In this document: piece by piece, positions 51,762-59,264 of the stretch
Layout: each line of letters starts with the position of its first letter
Numbering within the stretch: the first letter of the stretch is position 1
Position numbers and translations under genes: made by a program
The notes under the pieces: model-generated
What the model saw: only the letters and a program-made list of their open reading frames with translations
The model's database searches: none
Told to the model about the DNA's origin: nothing
Source: Streptomyces sp. TSRI0281
GTDB taxonomy: Bacteria; Actinomycetota; Actinomycetes; Streptomycetales; Streptomycetaceae
DNA: 64,000 nucleotides
Assembly (NCBI RefSeq): GCF_001905125.1
Contig: NZ_LWLE01000035.1
Location: 376,113 to 440,112, forward strand
Direction: 5' to 3'

Positions 51762-52411
51762 TGCCGTTCCGTGAGATCAACTCGAAGATGGTCGAGGCCT
51801 CGGTGGCCCCCGGCCAGAAGATGTACAGCCAGCGGGGCGCGATGCTCGCCTACCGCGGCGAGGTGTCGTTCACCCCGAACATGCAGGGCGGCGGGGGCGG
51901 CATCGCCTCCATGATCGGCCGGCGGGTGGCGGGTGAGGCGACCCCGCTGATGACGGTCGAGGGCAGCGGCACGGTGATGTTCGGCCACGGTGGCCACCAC
52001 ATCCAGGTGATCAACCTGGCGGGCGACACCCTGTTCGTGGAGGCCGACCGGCTGCTCGCCTTCGACGGCACCCTTCAGCAGGGCACGATGTTCATGGGTT
52101 CGCAGGGCGGGGTGATGGGCATGGTGCGCGGTCAGGTCACCGGGCAGGGTCTGTTCACCACGACGCTCAAGGGCCACGGCGCGGTCGCGGTGATGGCGCA
52201 CGGCGGGGTGATCGAGCTGCCGATCGCGCCGGGCCGGCCGGTGCATGTGGACCCGCAGGCCTACGTCGCCCACCACGGGGACGTGACGAACAAGCTGTCC
52301 ACCGCGCTCGGCTGGCGCGACATGGTGGGGCGCGGGGCCGGTGAGGCGTTCCAGCTGGAGCTGAGCGGCAGTGGCGCGGTGTACGTCCAGGCGTCGGAGG
52401 AGAAGCTGTGA
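51761..52411 (+). CDS. AIM24-family protein, second of three
   Basis: The 216-residue paralogue has AGQKMYSQRGAMLAYRGEVSFTP-like opening strands, EGSGTVMFGHGGHHIQVINL, DTLFVEADRLLAFDG and LFTTTLKGHGAVAVMAHGG. The same repeated order as in the first protein shows tandem duplication followed by divergence. It overlaps both neighbours, so all three products are likely made together. Confidence 0.88.
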   Translation: MPFREINSKMVEASVAPGQKMYSQRGAMLAYRGEVSFTPNMQGGGGGIASMIGRRVAGEATPLMTVEGSGTVMFGHGGHHIQVINLAGDTLFVEADRLLAFDGTLQQGTMFMGSQGGVMGMVRGQVTGQGLFTTTLKGHGAVAVMAHGGVIELPIAPGRPVHVDPQAYVAHHGDVTNKLSTALGWRDMVGRGAGEAFQLELSGSGAVYVQASEEKL

Positions 52412-53190
52412 GCACGCCCGTGATCTTCGACCCGATGACGCTGCCGTCGGACGACAACGTCAACGCGTACACCTTCTGCGTGGAGCTGAAGGGGAGCCAG
52501 TGGTTCCTGCAGAAGGGGAAGATGATCGCCTATTACGGGCGGATCGAGTTCAACGGGATCGGGCACGGCCGCTTCGAGCGGCTGATCCGTACGAGCTTCC
52601 ACTCACCGCTGCACGCGAGCGACTGGGTGGTGGCCGAGGGCAGCGGGAAGATGCTGCTCGCGGACCGGGCCTTCGACGTGAACTCGTACGACCTGGAGAA
52701 CGGGAACCTGACGATCAGGTCCGGCAACCTGCTGGCCTACCAGCCGACGCTGGCCCTGAAGCAGTCGATCGTGCCGGGCTTCCTGACCCTGATCGGTACG
52801 GGGAAGTTCGTGGCGGCGTCCAACGGTCCGGTGGTCTTCATGGAGCCGCCGCTGCGGGTCGATCCGCAGGCGCTGGTGGGCTGGGCCGACTGCCCCTCGC
52901 CCTGCCATCACTACGACCACGGCTATATGTCGGGGATCATGGGCGGGCTGCGCTCGCTCACGGGGATCGGTGGCGCGTCGGGCGAGGAGCACCAGTTCGA
53001 GTTCGTCGGGGCGGGCACGGTGCTGCTCCAGTCGACCGAGGTACTGATGCCCGAGCAGGCGGTGGGGGCGACTCCGCAGCAGGCGGGAGTGCCCGGTGGT
53101 GCGGGTGGTGCCGGTGGTGCGGGTCAACCTGGGTCCGCGCCCCGTCTGCCCGGCCAGCTGGGGGACCTCCAGCGTCGCTTCGGTTGGTGA
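52408..53190 (+). CDS. AIM24-family protein, third of three
   Basis: The product has 260 residues from GTG 52408, overlapping the previous stop. The AIM24 core runs to about residue 220 (KGKMIAYYGRIEFNGIG, EGSGKMLLADRAFDVNSYDLEN, IRSGNLLAYQPTL). It keeps a CPSPCHHYDH segment with two Cys and three His that could bind metal or heme-like ligands. The C-terminus adds a Gly/Ala/Pro-rich tail (GGAGGAGGAGQPG). It may be the divergent member of the trio. Confidence 0.85.
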   Translation: MSTPVIFDPMTLPSDDNVNAYTFCVELKGSQWFLQKGKMIAYYGRIEFNGIGHGRFERLIRTSFHSPLHASDWVVAEGSGKMLLADRAFDVNSYDLENGNLTIRSGNLLAYQPTLALKQSIVPGFLTLIGTGKFVAASNGPVVFMEPPLRVDPQALVGWADCPSPCHHYDHGYMSGIMGGLRSLTGIGGASGEEHQFEFVGAGTVLLQSTEVLMPEQAVGATPQQAGVPGGAGGAGGAGQPGSAPRLPGQLGDLQRRFGW

Positions 53191-53318
53191 ACGGTAGTCT
53201 GCGGAGTGTGACGTCGAACGTGTGCACAGAGCCGACCCCGGCCCTGGGGTCGGGACCCGAACCCCGGCGGTGCCGGGCGTCACACCCCTTACTTTCGTCC
53301 GGCTTTCAACTTCTTAGG

Positions 53319-53324
53319 TAGAAT
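53319..53324 (+). promoter_or_regulatory. Candidate -10 TAGAAT for a leaderless marR transcript
   Basis: TAGAAT ends 6 bases before the marR ATG (53331) in AT-richer sequence. No ribosome binding site is present, so a leaderless message is likely. A -35 element is not clear. Confidence 0.45.
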
Positions 53325-53330
53325 CCATAT

Positions 53331-53807
53331 ATGGAGACCGAGACGGCCACGCGCTGGCTGAACGACGCGGAGCAGTGCGCCTGGCGCACCCACCTGGACG
53401 TCAGCAGGCTGCTGATGCACCAGCTGGAGAAGGATCTCCAGCCGTTCGGCCTGACCAACAACGACTACGAGATCCTGGTCAATCTCTCCGAGTCGGACGA
53501 CCAGCGCATGCGGATGAGCGACCTCGCCGCTGCGACCCTTCAGTCCAAGAGCCGGCTCTCGCACCAGATCACCCGCATGGAGACCGCGGGGCTGGTCCGC
53601 CGCACCAACTGCGAGTCGGACCGCCGCGGACTGTACGCCGTACTGACCGCGCTCGGCGCCGAGACCATGCGCAAGGTCGCGCCGCACCATGTCGCCTCGG
53701 TGCGCAAACACTTCATGGACCTGCTCTCCCCCGAGGCCCTGGCGGACCTCCACACGGCGCTGACGCCGATCGCGGAGCACCTGCGCGGACGGCGCGGCAA
53801 GGCATAG
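53331..53807 (+). CDS. MarR-family regulator
   Basis: The 158-residue protein has the MarR winged helix LTNNDYEILVNLSESDDQRMRMSDLAAATLQSKSRLSHQITRMETAGLVRRTNCESDRRGLYAVLT, with the wing SDRRG. The N-terminal WLNDAEQCAWRTHLDVSRLL is typical of a Streptomyces subgroup. It stands alone between the AIM24 genes and the two-component system, so targets are unclear. Confidence 0.9.
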   Translation: METETATRWLNDAEQCAWRTHLDVSRLLMHQLEKDLQPFGLTNNDYEILVNLSESDDQRMRMSDLAAATLQSKSRLSHQITRMETAGLVRRTNCESDRRGLYAVLTALGAETMRKVAPHHVASVRKHFMDLLSPEALADLHTALTPIAEHLRGRRGKA

Positions 53808-53827
53808 GGCGTAGAGCACAGGACTAC

Positions 53828-53910
53828 GGCGCGAGCCGCGTCGTGCGCGGCACCGCGGCGCGAGCGGCGCAGGACGCGGCACCACGGCGCGAGCGGCGTC
53901 GCTGACGGCC
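53828..53910 (+). repeat. 29-base degenerate tandem repeat, about 2.8 copies
   Basis: GGCGCGAGC(C/G)GCG begins at 53828, 53857 and 53886, exactly 29 bases apart. The first two units share the GCGGCACC end. It lies directly before a terminator and outside any gene. Confidence 0.65.
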
Positions 53911-53934
53911 GCCCCCTCGTCCAAGGGGGCGGCC
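53907..53934. terminator. Bidirectional terminator between marR and the kinase gene
   Basis: GGCCGCCCCC (53907-53916) pairs perfectly with GGGGGCGGCC (53925-53934) around TCGTCCAA. It serves the converging marR and sensor kinase genes. Confidence 0.75.
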
Positions 53935-53965
53935 TCCTCATGTACGGCCCGGTGCGGCGGTGCCC

Positions 53966-55417
53966 TCAGTGCGGGCGGTCCGCGCCGGGCAGCCACAGCC
54001 GGAACAGCGCGCCGCCCTCCGCCGCCCCGTCCACCGTCAGCGTGCCGCCGTGGCGGGTGGCGACGTCCCGGGCGATGGCGAGGCCCAGACCGGCCCCGCC
54101 GTCGTCCCTGCTGCGGGCGTCGTCGAGGCGCACGAACCGTTCGAAGATCCGCTCCCGCTCGTCCGGCGGCACACCCGCCCCGTCGTCGCGCACCTCGACG
54201 CCCACGCCGTTCGCGTCGGCGCCCACCGAGACCGCGACCACCCGCTCCGCGTGACGCTCGGCGTTGTCCAGCAGATTGCCGATCACCCGCGCCAGCTGCC
54301 CGCGCGAACCGTTCACCTCACAGGCGCCCGTGTCCGGCACCGACACCGTCACCGGGATCCGGTCGCCGAGGCGCTGCGAGACCTCCTCGCGGACCAGCGC
54401 ACCCAGGTCGAGCGGCGTACGCCCCGGCTTCTCCCCCGCGTCCAGCCGGGCCAGCAGCAACAGGTCGGCGGCCAGCGTCTGAAGCCGTACGGTGTCGGCG
54501 ACCGCACCCGGCACGTCCAGCAGCTCCGGGTGGGCGGCGCCCACCTCCAGCTGGGTGCGCAGCGAGGCGATCGGGCTGCGCAGCTCGTGCGACGCGTCCG
54601 CGACGAAGCGCCGCTGACGGTCCACGGATGCCTCCAGCACGGTCAGGGTCTCGTTCGTCGTACGGGCCAGCCGGGCGATCTCGTCGCGCGAATCGGGCTC
54701 CGGCACCCGGCGGCTGAGGTCCTGGGACGCGGTGATCGCGGCCAACTCCCGGCGGATGCCCTCGACCGGCCGCAGTGCCCGTCGGGTCACCAGCCAGGTC
54801 ACCCCCGCGACGACCACCAGCAGCACGGGCAGCCCGGTCAGCATGGCCCCGCGCACGGTGCCCACGGCCTCCTGCTCGGTGGCGAGCGGGGCGCCCGCGT
54901 GGACGGTCAGGGTCACCCCGGCGGAGGTGGTCGCCTCGACGGCGGCGAAGCGGTAGTCGGCGGTGTGGCCGTCGACGGTGGCGGTGCCGTTGGAGAAGTC
55001 GGGGTCGTCGGAGGACACCTCGCCGCGCGCCGGACGGCTGCCGTCGTCGTCCGCGTCGTCCCCGTCATCGTCGTCGTCATCGCCCGGCGTGCCCGCCGGG
55101 GCGGAAGGGACCGGCCGTACGACGCCGCTGTCCGTGCCCGAGATCGCCTCCAGGTCCTTGGAGACGGCCACCACCCGGCCGTCCTCGTCGGTCACCTGGA
55201 CCGGGTGGTCCTCCTCGTCGTCCAGGTCCAGCGCGCCGTACGCCTTGTCGAGGGCGAGGTGGCCGGCCACCTCGCGGGCCGTCACCTCCGCCTGGAGGCC
55301 GGCTTGGTCGGTCAGGTTGGCGCGCAGCACCATGAGGACGGCGAGCCCGGCGCCGATCAGCGCCAGGGCGACGACCAGCGTGGCGCCGAGCGCGGCCCTG
55401 GCCCGTACGGATCTCAC
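53966..55417 (-). CDS. Sensor histidine kinase with acidic extracellular insert
   Basis: The 483-residue membrane kinase starts at GTG 55417, overlapping the regulator stop by GTGA. TM1 is about 9-31. The extracellular domain (about 35-200) contains an Asp run (about 113-125, GDDDDDDGDDADDDG) and other acidic clusters, unusual for the family and suggestive of cation sensing. After TM2 and HAMP come the H-box FVADASHELRSPIASLRTQ, LLDNAERHAE and AGLGLAIARDVATRHGG. The neighbouring acidic PepSY protein is the likely output or partner. Confidence 0.92.
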   Translation of the reverse strand: MRSVRARAALGATLVVALALIGAGLAVLMVLRANLTDQAGLQAEVTAREVAGHLALDKAYGALDLDDEEDHPVQVTDEDGRVVAVSKDLEAISGTDSGVVRPVPSAPAGTPGDDDDDDGDDADDDGSRPARGEVSSDDPDFSNGTATVDGHTADYRFAAVEATTSAGVTLTVHAGAPLATEQEAVGTVRGAMLTGLPVLLVVVAGVTWLVTRRALRPVEGIRRELAAITASQDLSRRVPEPDSRDEIARLARTTNETLTVLEASVDRQRRFVADASHELRSPIASLRTQLEVGAAHPELLDVPGAVADTVRLQTLAADLLLLARLDAGEKPGRTPLDLGALVREEVSQRLGDRIPVTVSVPDTGACEVNGSRGQLARVIGNLLDNAERHAERVVAVSVGADANGVGVEVRDDGAGVPPDERERIFERFVRLDDARSRDDGGAGLGLAIARDVATRHGGTLTVDGAAEGGALFRLWLPGADRPH

Positions 55418-56082
55418 AGCGCCTCCAGCCGGTAGCCAGCACCGCGCACGGTGCGGATGGCCGTGGCTCCCAGCTTGCGCCGCAGGGTGCTGATGTAGAC
55501 CTCGACGATGTTCGGGTCGCCGTCGTAGGCGAAGTCCCACACGTCCTCCAGGATGTCCGCCTTGCTCACCACCTGGCCCGCCCGCAGGGCCAGTTGCTCC
55601 AGTACGGCGAATTCCTTCGTGGTCAGCGCGATCTCGTCCTCGCCCCGGTGCACCCGCCGGGCGGCGGTGTCCATCCGCAGCCTGCCCACGGTGAGCACGG
55701 GCGAGGCGGAACCGGTGCCACGGCGCCGCAGCAGCGCCCGGATCCGGGCGACCAGGACGACGTAGCTGAACGGCTTGGTCAGATAGTCGTCGGCGCCGGT
55801 GTCCAGGCCCTCCGCCTCGTCGTACTCCCCGTCCTTCGCCGTGAGCATGAGGATGGGCACCTCGTGTCCCGCGGCGCGCAGGGCGGCGCAGACCCGGTAG
55901 CCGTTCATGCCGGGCAGCATGATGTCCAGGACGACGAGGTCGTACGTTCCCCCGCTCGCCAGGTGCAGCCCTTCGAGGCCGTCGTGCACCACATCCACGG
56001 CGAAGCCCTCGGCGGTGAGTCCCCTGGCCAGGGCCACCGCGAGTCGCTTCTCGTCCTCCACGATCAACAGGCGCATGTGCAC
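55414..56082 (-). CDS. OmpR-type response regulator
   Basis: The product has 222 residues from GTG 56082; ATG 56076 (MRLLIVEDEKR) is equally possible. Receiver features are VEDEKR, phospho-Asp in LVVLDIMLPGMNG (about 53), TAKDG and YLTKPF. The winged helix has LTTKEFAVLEQLALRAGQVVSKADILEDVW and ends RTVRGAGYRLEAL. It is divergent from the PepSY gene, with direct repeats between them that fit its expected binding site. Confidence 0.93.
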   Translation of the reverse strand: MHMRLLIVEDEKRLAVALARGLTAEGFAVDVVHDGLEGLHLASGGTYDLVVLDIMLPGMNGYRVCAALRAAGHEVPILMLTAKDGEYDEAEGLDTGADDYLTKPFSYVVLVARIRALLRRRGTGSASPVLTVGRLRMDTAARRVHRGEDEIALTTKEFAVLEQLALRAGQVVSKADILEDVWDFAYDGDPNIVEVYISTLRRKLGATAIRTVRGAGYRLEAL

Positions 56083-56107
56083 AGGGTCGCAAACCCCACC
56101 TGAAGAA

Positions 56108-56137
56108 GGCTTCAGGTGGCTTCAGGCTGCGTTCAGC
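56108..56137 (+). promoter_or_regulatory. Direct repeats GGCTTCAG for the response regulator
   Basis: GGCTTCAGG at 56108 and 56118, then GCGTTCAGC at 56129, are spaced 10-11 bases apart, the usual arrangement for OmpR-type dimers. An inverted CCTGAAG at 56099-56105 faces them. They lie between the regulator and the PepSY gene (start 56194). Confidence 0.6.
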
Positions 56138-56193
56138 ATCACCCCGGCAGTGTGGAACCCGTCGAACCGGCACATCCCTCGGGGAGGAACCTC

Positions 56194-56892
56194 ATGAAGC
56201 GCAACATCGCCATCGCAGCCGTCACCGCAGCCGTGCTCATCGGCGGCGCGGCCGCCACCACCGTCGCCTTCGCGGACGACGACAGCGACCGCACCGGCCG
56301 GAGCACGGGCAGCGGAACGGCCCCCAAGACCATCACCACCGACGGAGACGACGACACCGTGCGGACCGTCACGGGCACCACCACGATCTCCCTCGACGAG
56401 GCCGTCGCCGCCGCGCTGAAGAGCGTCCCCGGCACAGTCACCGAGGCGGAACTGGACGACGACGACGAGGACCGCGACGTCTGGGAGCTGGATGTGTACG
56501 GCTCCGACAAGGTCTGGCACGACGTGACCGTCGACGCCCGCAACGGCACGGTGCTCACCGACCGCGAGGACGACGACAACGACGACCGCGACCGCTACGC
56601 GCCCAAGTCCGCGTCGCTCTCGCTGGACGCGGCGGTCAAGTCGGCGCTGCGGACCGCGCCCGGCAGCGTGACCTCCGTCGACCTGGACAACGACGACGAT
56701 GACGACGGCCGCAGGGGCCACGTCCTGCGCTGGGACATCGACATCGCGGGCAAGGACGGCAGGCACCATGAGCTGCACGTCGACGCGAAGACCGGCAAGG
56801 TCACCGTGGACCGTGACGACGACAGCGACGACGACCACGGGGACGACCGTGACGACCGTGACGACCGCGGGGACGACGGCGACGACCGCTGA
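56194..56892 (+). CDS. Exported acidic double-PepSY protein
   Basis: The product has 232 residues from ATG 56194, with GGGGAGGA (56181-56188). A signal peptide (KRNIAIAAVTAAVLIGGAAATTVAFA) leads to two PepSY domains (about 64-123 and 139-207), each with ISLDEAV/LSLDAAV, then the YGSDKVWHDVTVDARNG or KDGRHHELHVDAKTGKV close. The linkers and the C-terminus are runs of Asp/Arg (DDHGDDRDDRDD). PepSY domains often inhibit or chaperone secreted proteases, and the acidity suggests divalent-cation binding. It is divergent from the two-component system and likely its target. Confidence 0.88.
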   Translation: MKRNIAIAAVTAAVLIGGAAATTVAFADDDSDRTGRSTGSGTAPKTITTDGDDDTVRTVTGTTTISLDEAVAAALKSVPGTVTEAELDDDDEDRDVWELDVYGSDKVWHDVTVDARNGTVLTDREDDDNDDRDRYAPKSASLSLDAAVKSALRTAPGSVTSVDLDNDDDDDGRRGHVLRWDIDIAGKDGRHHELHVDAKTGKVTVDRDDDSDDDHGDDRDDRDDRGDDGDDR

Positions 56893-56961
56893 CCCGGTGC
56901 CCGGCACGCCCTGAGCCCTTCCCGACCGGGGCTCGGGGCGCGAAGCCCTACCCGGCGCGGA

Positions 56962-56989
56962 GCTCACGGCTCAGGGCTCACGGCTCAGG
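56962..56989 (+). repeat. 14-base perfect tandem repeat
   Basis: GCTCACGGCTCAGG occurs twice in a row (56962-56975 and 56976-56989). The second copy includes the stop codon of the degraded kinase gene's last fragment. Confidence 0.85.
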
Positions 56990-58009
56990 GTGCGAAGCCG
57001 GACACGACCGATCCGTCGTTGTCGAAGGACAGGAACAGCACGTCCCCGACCGCGATCGGGCGGGAGCTGTCCTCCAACGGTCCGTTCAGGACCTTGCGCT
57101 CCGTCATCTCGATGCTCCCCCGGCCGCCCAGCGCGCAGGGCGGCGGGCACGTCGCTCAGGTCGGCCTCGACGTACTTGACCCGGTAGAGCACGGCGGCGA
57201 CGGGCCCGTCGCCGAAGGGGTCGCGCCTGGTGGCGGCGAAGCAGAGCACGGAGGCGAGGGCGAAGACGTCCGACGCGGACACGACGCGCCCGCTGCCCGC
57301 GACATGCTCCGGGGACATGAAGGCGGGGCTGCCGACCATCCGGCCGGTGGTGGTGAGCGGGGTGGCACTCGGGTTCCGGGCGATCCCGAAGTCGATGAGC
57401 CGGGGGCCGTCCACGGCGAGCATCACATTGCCCGGCTTCACGTCCCGGTGCACCACGCCCGCCGCGTGGACGGCCTCCAGCGCGCGGGCGAGCCCGGCGC
57501 CGAGCATCCGCGCCTCCTCCTCGCCGAGCGCCCCCGAACGGCGCACCGCGGCCGAGAGGGTCGGGCCCGCCACATAGCCGGTGGCGAGCCAGGGCACCTC
57601 GGCGTCGGCATCGCCGTCGAGCAGCGGGGCGAGCCAGGGGCCCGTGACGGAGCGGGCGAGGGCGATCTCTCGCCGCGCCCGTGACGGAGCGGGCGAGGGC
57701 GATCTCTCGCCGGAAGCGGGTACGGAAGCCGGGGTCACCGGCCACCTCACGGCGCACCGTCTTGACGGCGACGGGTTCGGCGGCGCCCGGAGCACCGGCC
57801 GAAGCACCTGGACCGTCCGTGGTGCGGGGGACATCCGAAGCGCCCGCACCGTCCGTGGCGCCGGGGGCGCCGTTCGGTGTGTCCGCCCCGCCGGTCCCCT
57901 CGTCCCGTACCCCGAGGTAGACCTCCCCCATGCCTCCCGCGCCGAGCCTGGCCCGTATCGCGTACGGCCCGATCCGTCTCGGCGAGTCCTCCCGCAGCGG
58001 CCCCGGCAT
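56985..58009 (-). pseudogene. Degraded Ser/Thr protein kinase gene (two frame disruptions)
   Basis: The first frame starts at ATG 58009 (PGPLREDSPRRIGPYAIRARLGAGGMGEVYLG), a Hanks-type glycine loop, and includes VAVKTVRRE. It runs to REIALARSVTG, where a 37-bp tandem duplication shifts the frame. The next frame continues with PWLAPLLDGDADAEVPWLATGYV, VVHRDVKPGNVML, LIDFGIARN, SPAFMSPEHV and ALASVLCFAATRRDPFG. After DVPAALR the reading is lost again. A third frame supplies about 44 residues (SIEMTERKVLNGPLEDSSRPIAVG...GSVVSGFAP), the end of a PQQ/beta-propeller-like kinase C-terminus. The linker and most of the propeller are missing. Confidence 0.8.
57640..57712 (-). repeat. 37-bp tandem duplication in the kinase gene
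   Basis: A 36-base sequence at 57640-57675 recurs exactly at 57677-57712, a period of 37. Both copies encode the same IALARSVTG end region. Removing one unit restores the kinase frame, so this is the cause of the first frameshift. Confidence 0.9.
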
Positions 58010-58130
58010 GCGTCGCTTCCCCCCTGGTGCGCACGGTCGGTGCGCACGACCCACGGGACAGGCGCGGCGCGTGTCCCGTGGCATCCTGCCACGCGCGCCG
58101 CACGCCCGGCAGGGCCGTGGCGCACAACGA

Positions 58131-58191
58131 ACGGCGCACCCCTGTCCCGTAACTGACGGCTTCTCAGCGACAAGGGACGGGGGTGCGCCGT
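58131..58191 (-). terminator. 18-bp hairpin after meaB
   Basis: ACGGCGCACCCC-T-GTCCC (58131-58148) pairs with its complement at 58174-58191, with one T-G wobble and a 25-base loop. It is 44 bases past the meaB stop. The remaining bases up to 58234 hold nothing recognisable. Confidence 0.7.
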
Positions 58192-58234
58192 GGGCCGGTT
58201 CCCGCGGGCGGCCCGCACGCCGCCCCGGGAACCG

Positions 58235-59194
58235 TCAGGACTCGCCCGTGAGCCCCGCCACCAGTTCGTCGGCCGCCGCGTACGGGTCGAGGCGGCCTGC
58301 CACGATGCGGGCCGCCAGGGCGTCCAGGCGGCGGTCGCCGTGCAGATCGGCGATCCGCTCACGGAGGGCCGTGACGGCGATCGTCTCGACCTCGTGGGCC
58401 GCCCGCGCGGTGCGCCGGCCGGCCAGCACGCCGTTCCCCTCCATCCACGCCCGGTGCTTCTCCAGCGCCTCGACGACCTCGTCGATGCCCTCGCCGCGGG
58501 CGGCGACCGTCTTGACGATCGGCGGGCGCCAGTCGCCGGGGCCCCGTGACTCCCCGAGGCCCAGCATGTGGTTGAGCTCGCGGGCGGTGGCGTCCGCGCC
58601 GTCCCTGTCGGCCTTGTTGACGACGTACACATCGCCGATCTCCAGGATTCCGGCCTTCGCCGCCTGGATGCCGTCGCCCATACCGGGGGCGAGCAGCACG
58701 ACGGAGGTGTCGGCCTGGGAGGCGATCTCCACCTCCGACTGGCCGACGCCGACCGTCTCGACGAGGATCACGTCGCAGCCCGCCGCGTCCAGCACCCGGA
58801 TCGCCTGCGGTGCCGACCAGGCGAGGCCGCCGAGATGTCCGCGGGTGGCCATGGAGCGGATGTAGACGCCGGGGTCGGAGGCGTGGTCCGACATCCGCAC
58901 CCGGTCGCCGAGGAGCGCGCCCCCGGAGAACGGCGAGGACGGGTCGACCGCGAGGACGCCGACCCGCTTGCCGGCCCGGCGGTAGGCGGAGACCAGCGCC
59001 GAGGTCGAGGTGGACTTGCCCACACCGGGCGAGCCGGTGAGCCCGACGACGTACGCGTGGCCCGCCAGCGGGGCCAGCGCCGCCATCACCTCGCGCAGTT
59101 GCGGTGACGCCCCCTCCACCAGCGAGATCAGCCGGGCCACCGCCCGCGGCCTGCCCTGCCGCGCCTGCTCGACCAGGGTGGGGACATCCACCAT
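58235..59194 (-). CDS. meaB: MeaB, GTPase chaperone of the B12-dependent mutase
   Basis: The 319-residue G3E-type GTPase protects and reloads methylmalonyl-CoA mutase (or IcmA/IcmB). VVGLTGSPGVGKSTSTSALV is the P-loop, LAVDPSSPFSGGALLGDRVRM a switch region, LVETVGVGQSEVEIA the G3 motif and VVNKADRDGA the guanine-specific NKxD. ATG 59194 is chosen over GTG 59209, with CGGAG just upstream. It lies beside the thiolase gene on the same strand, and mce is close by. The mutase genes it serves are not adjacent; icmA is 12 kb away. Confidence 0.94.
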   Translation of the reverse strand: MVDVPTLVEQARQGRPRAVARLISLVEGASPQLREVMAALAPLAGHAYVVGLTGSPGVGKSTSTSALVSAYRRAGKRVGVLAVDPSSPFSGGALLGDRVRMSDHASDPGVYIRSMATRGHLGGLAWSAPQAIRVLDAAGCDVILVETVGVGQSEVEIASQADTSVVLLAPGMGDGIQAAKAGILEIGDVYVVNKADRDGADATARELNHMLGLGESRGPGDWRPPIVKTVAARGEGIDEVVEALEKHRAWMEGNGVLAGRRTARAAHEVETIAVTALRERIADLHGDRRLDALAARIVAGRLDPYAAADELVAGLTGES

Positions 59195-59264
59195 CACCGC
59201 TCCGTTCACTCAGCTCTCGGGGTTACGGGTGTTACCTGCCGGGCCATGGGGCCGCGGCCGGCCC

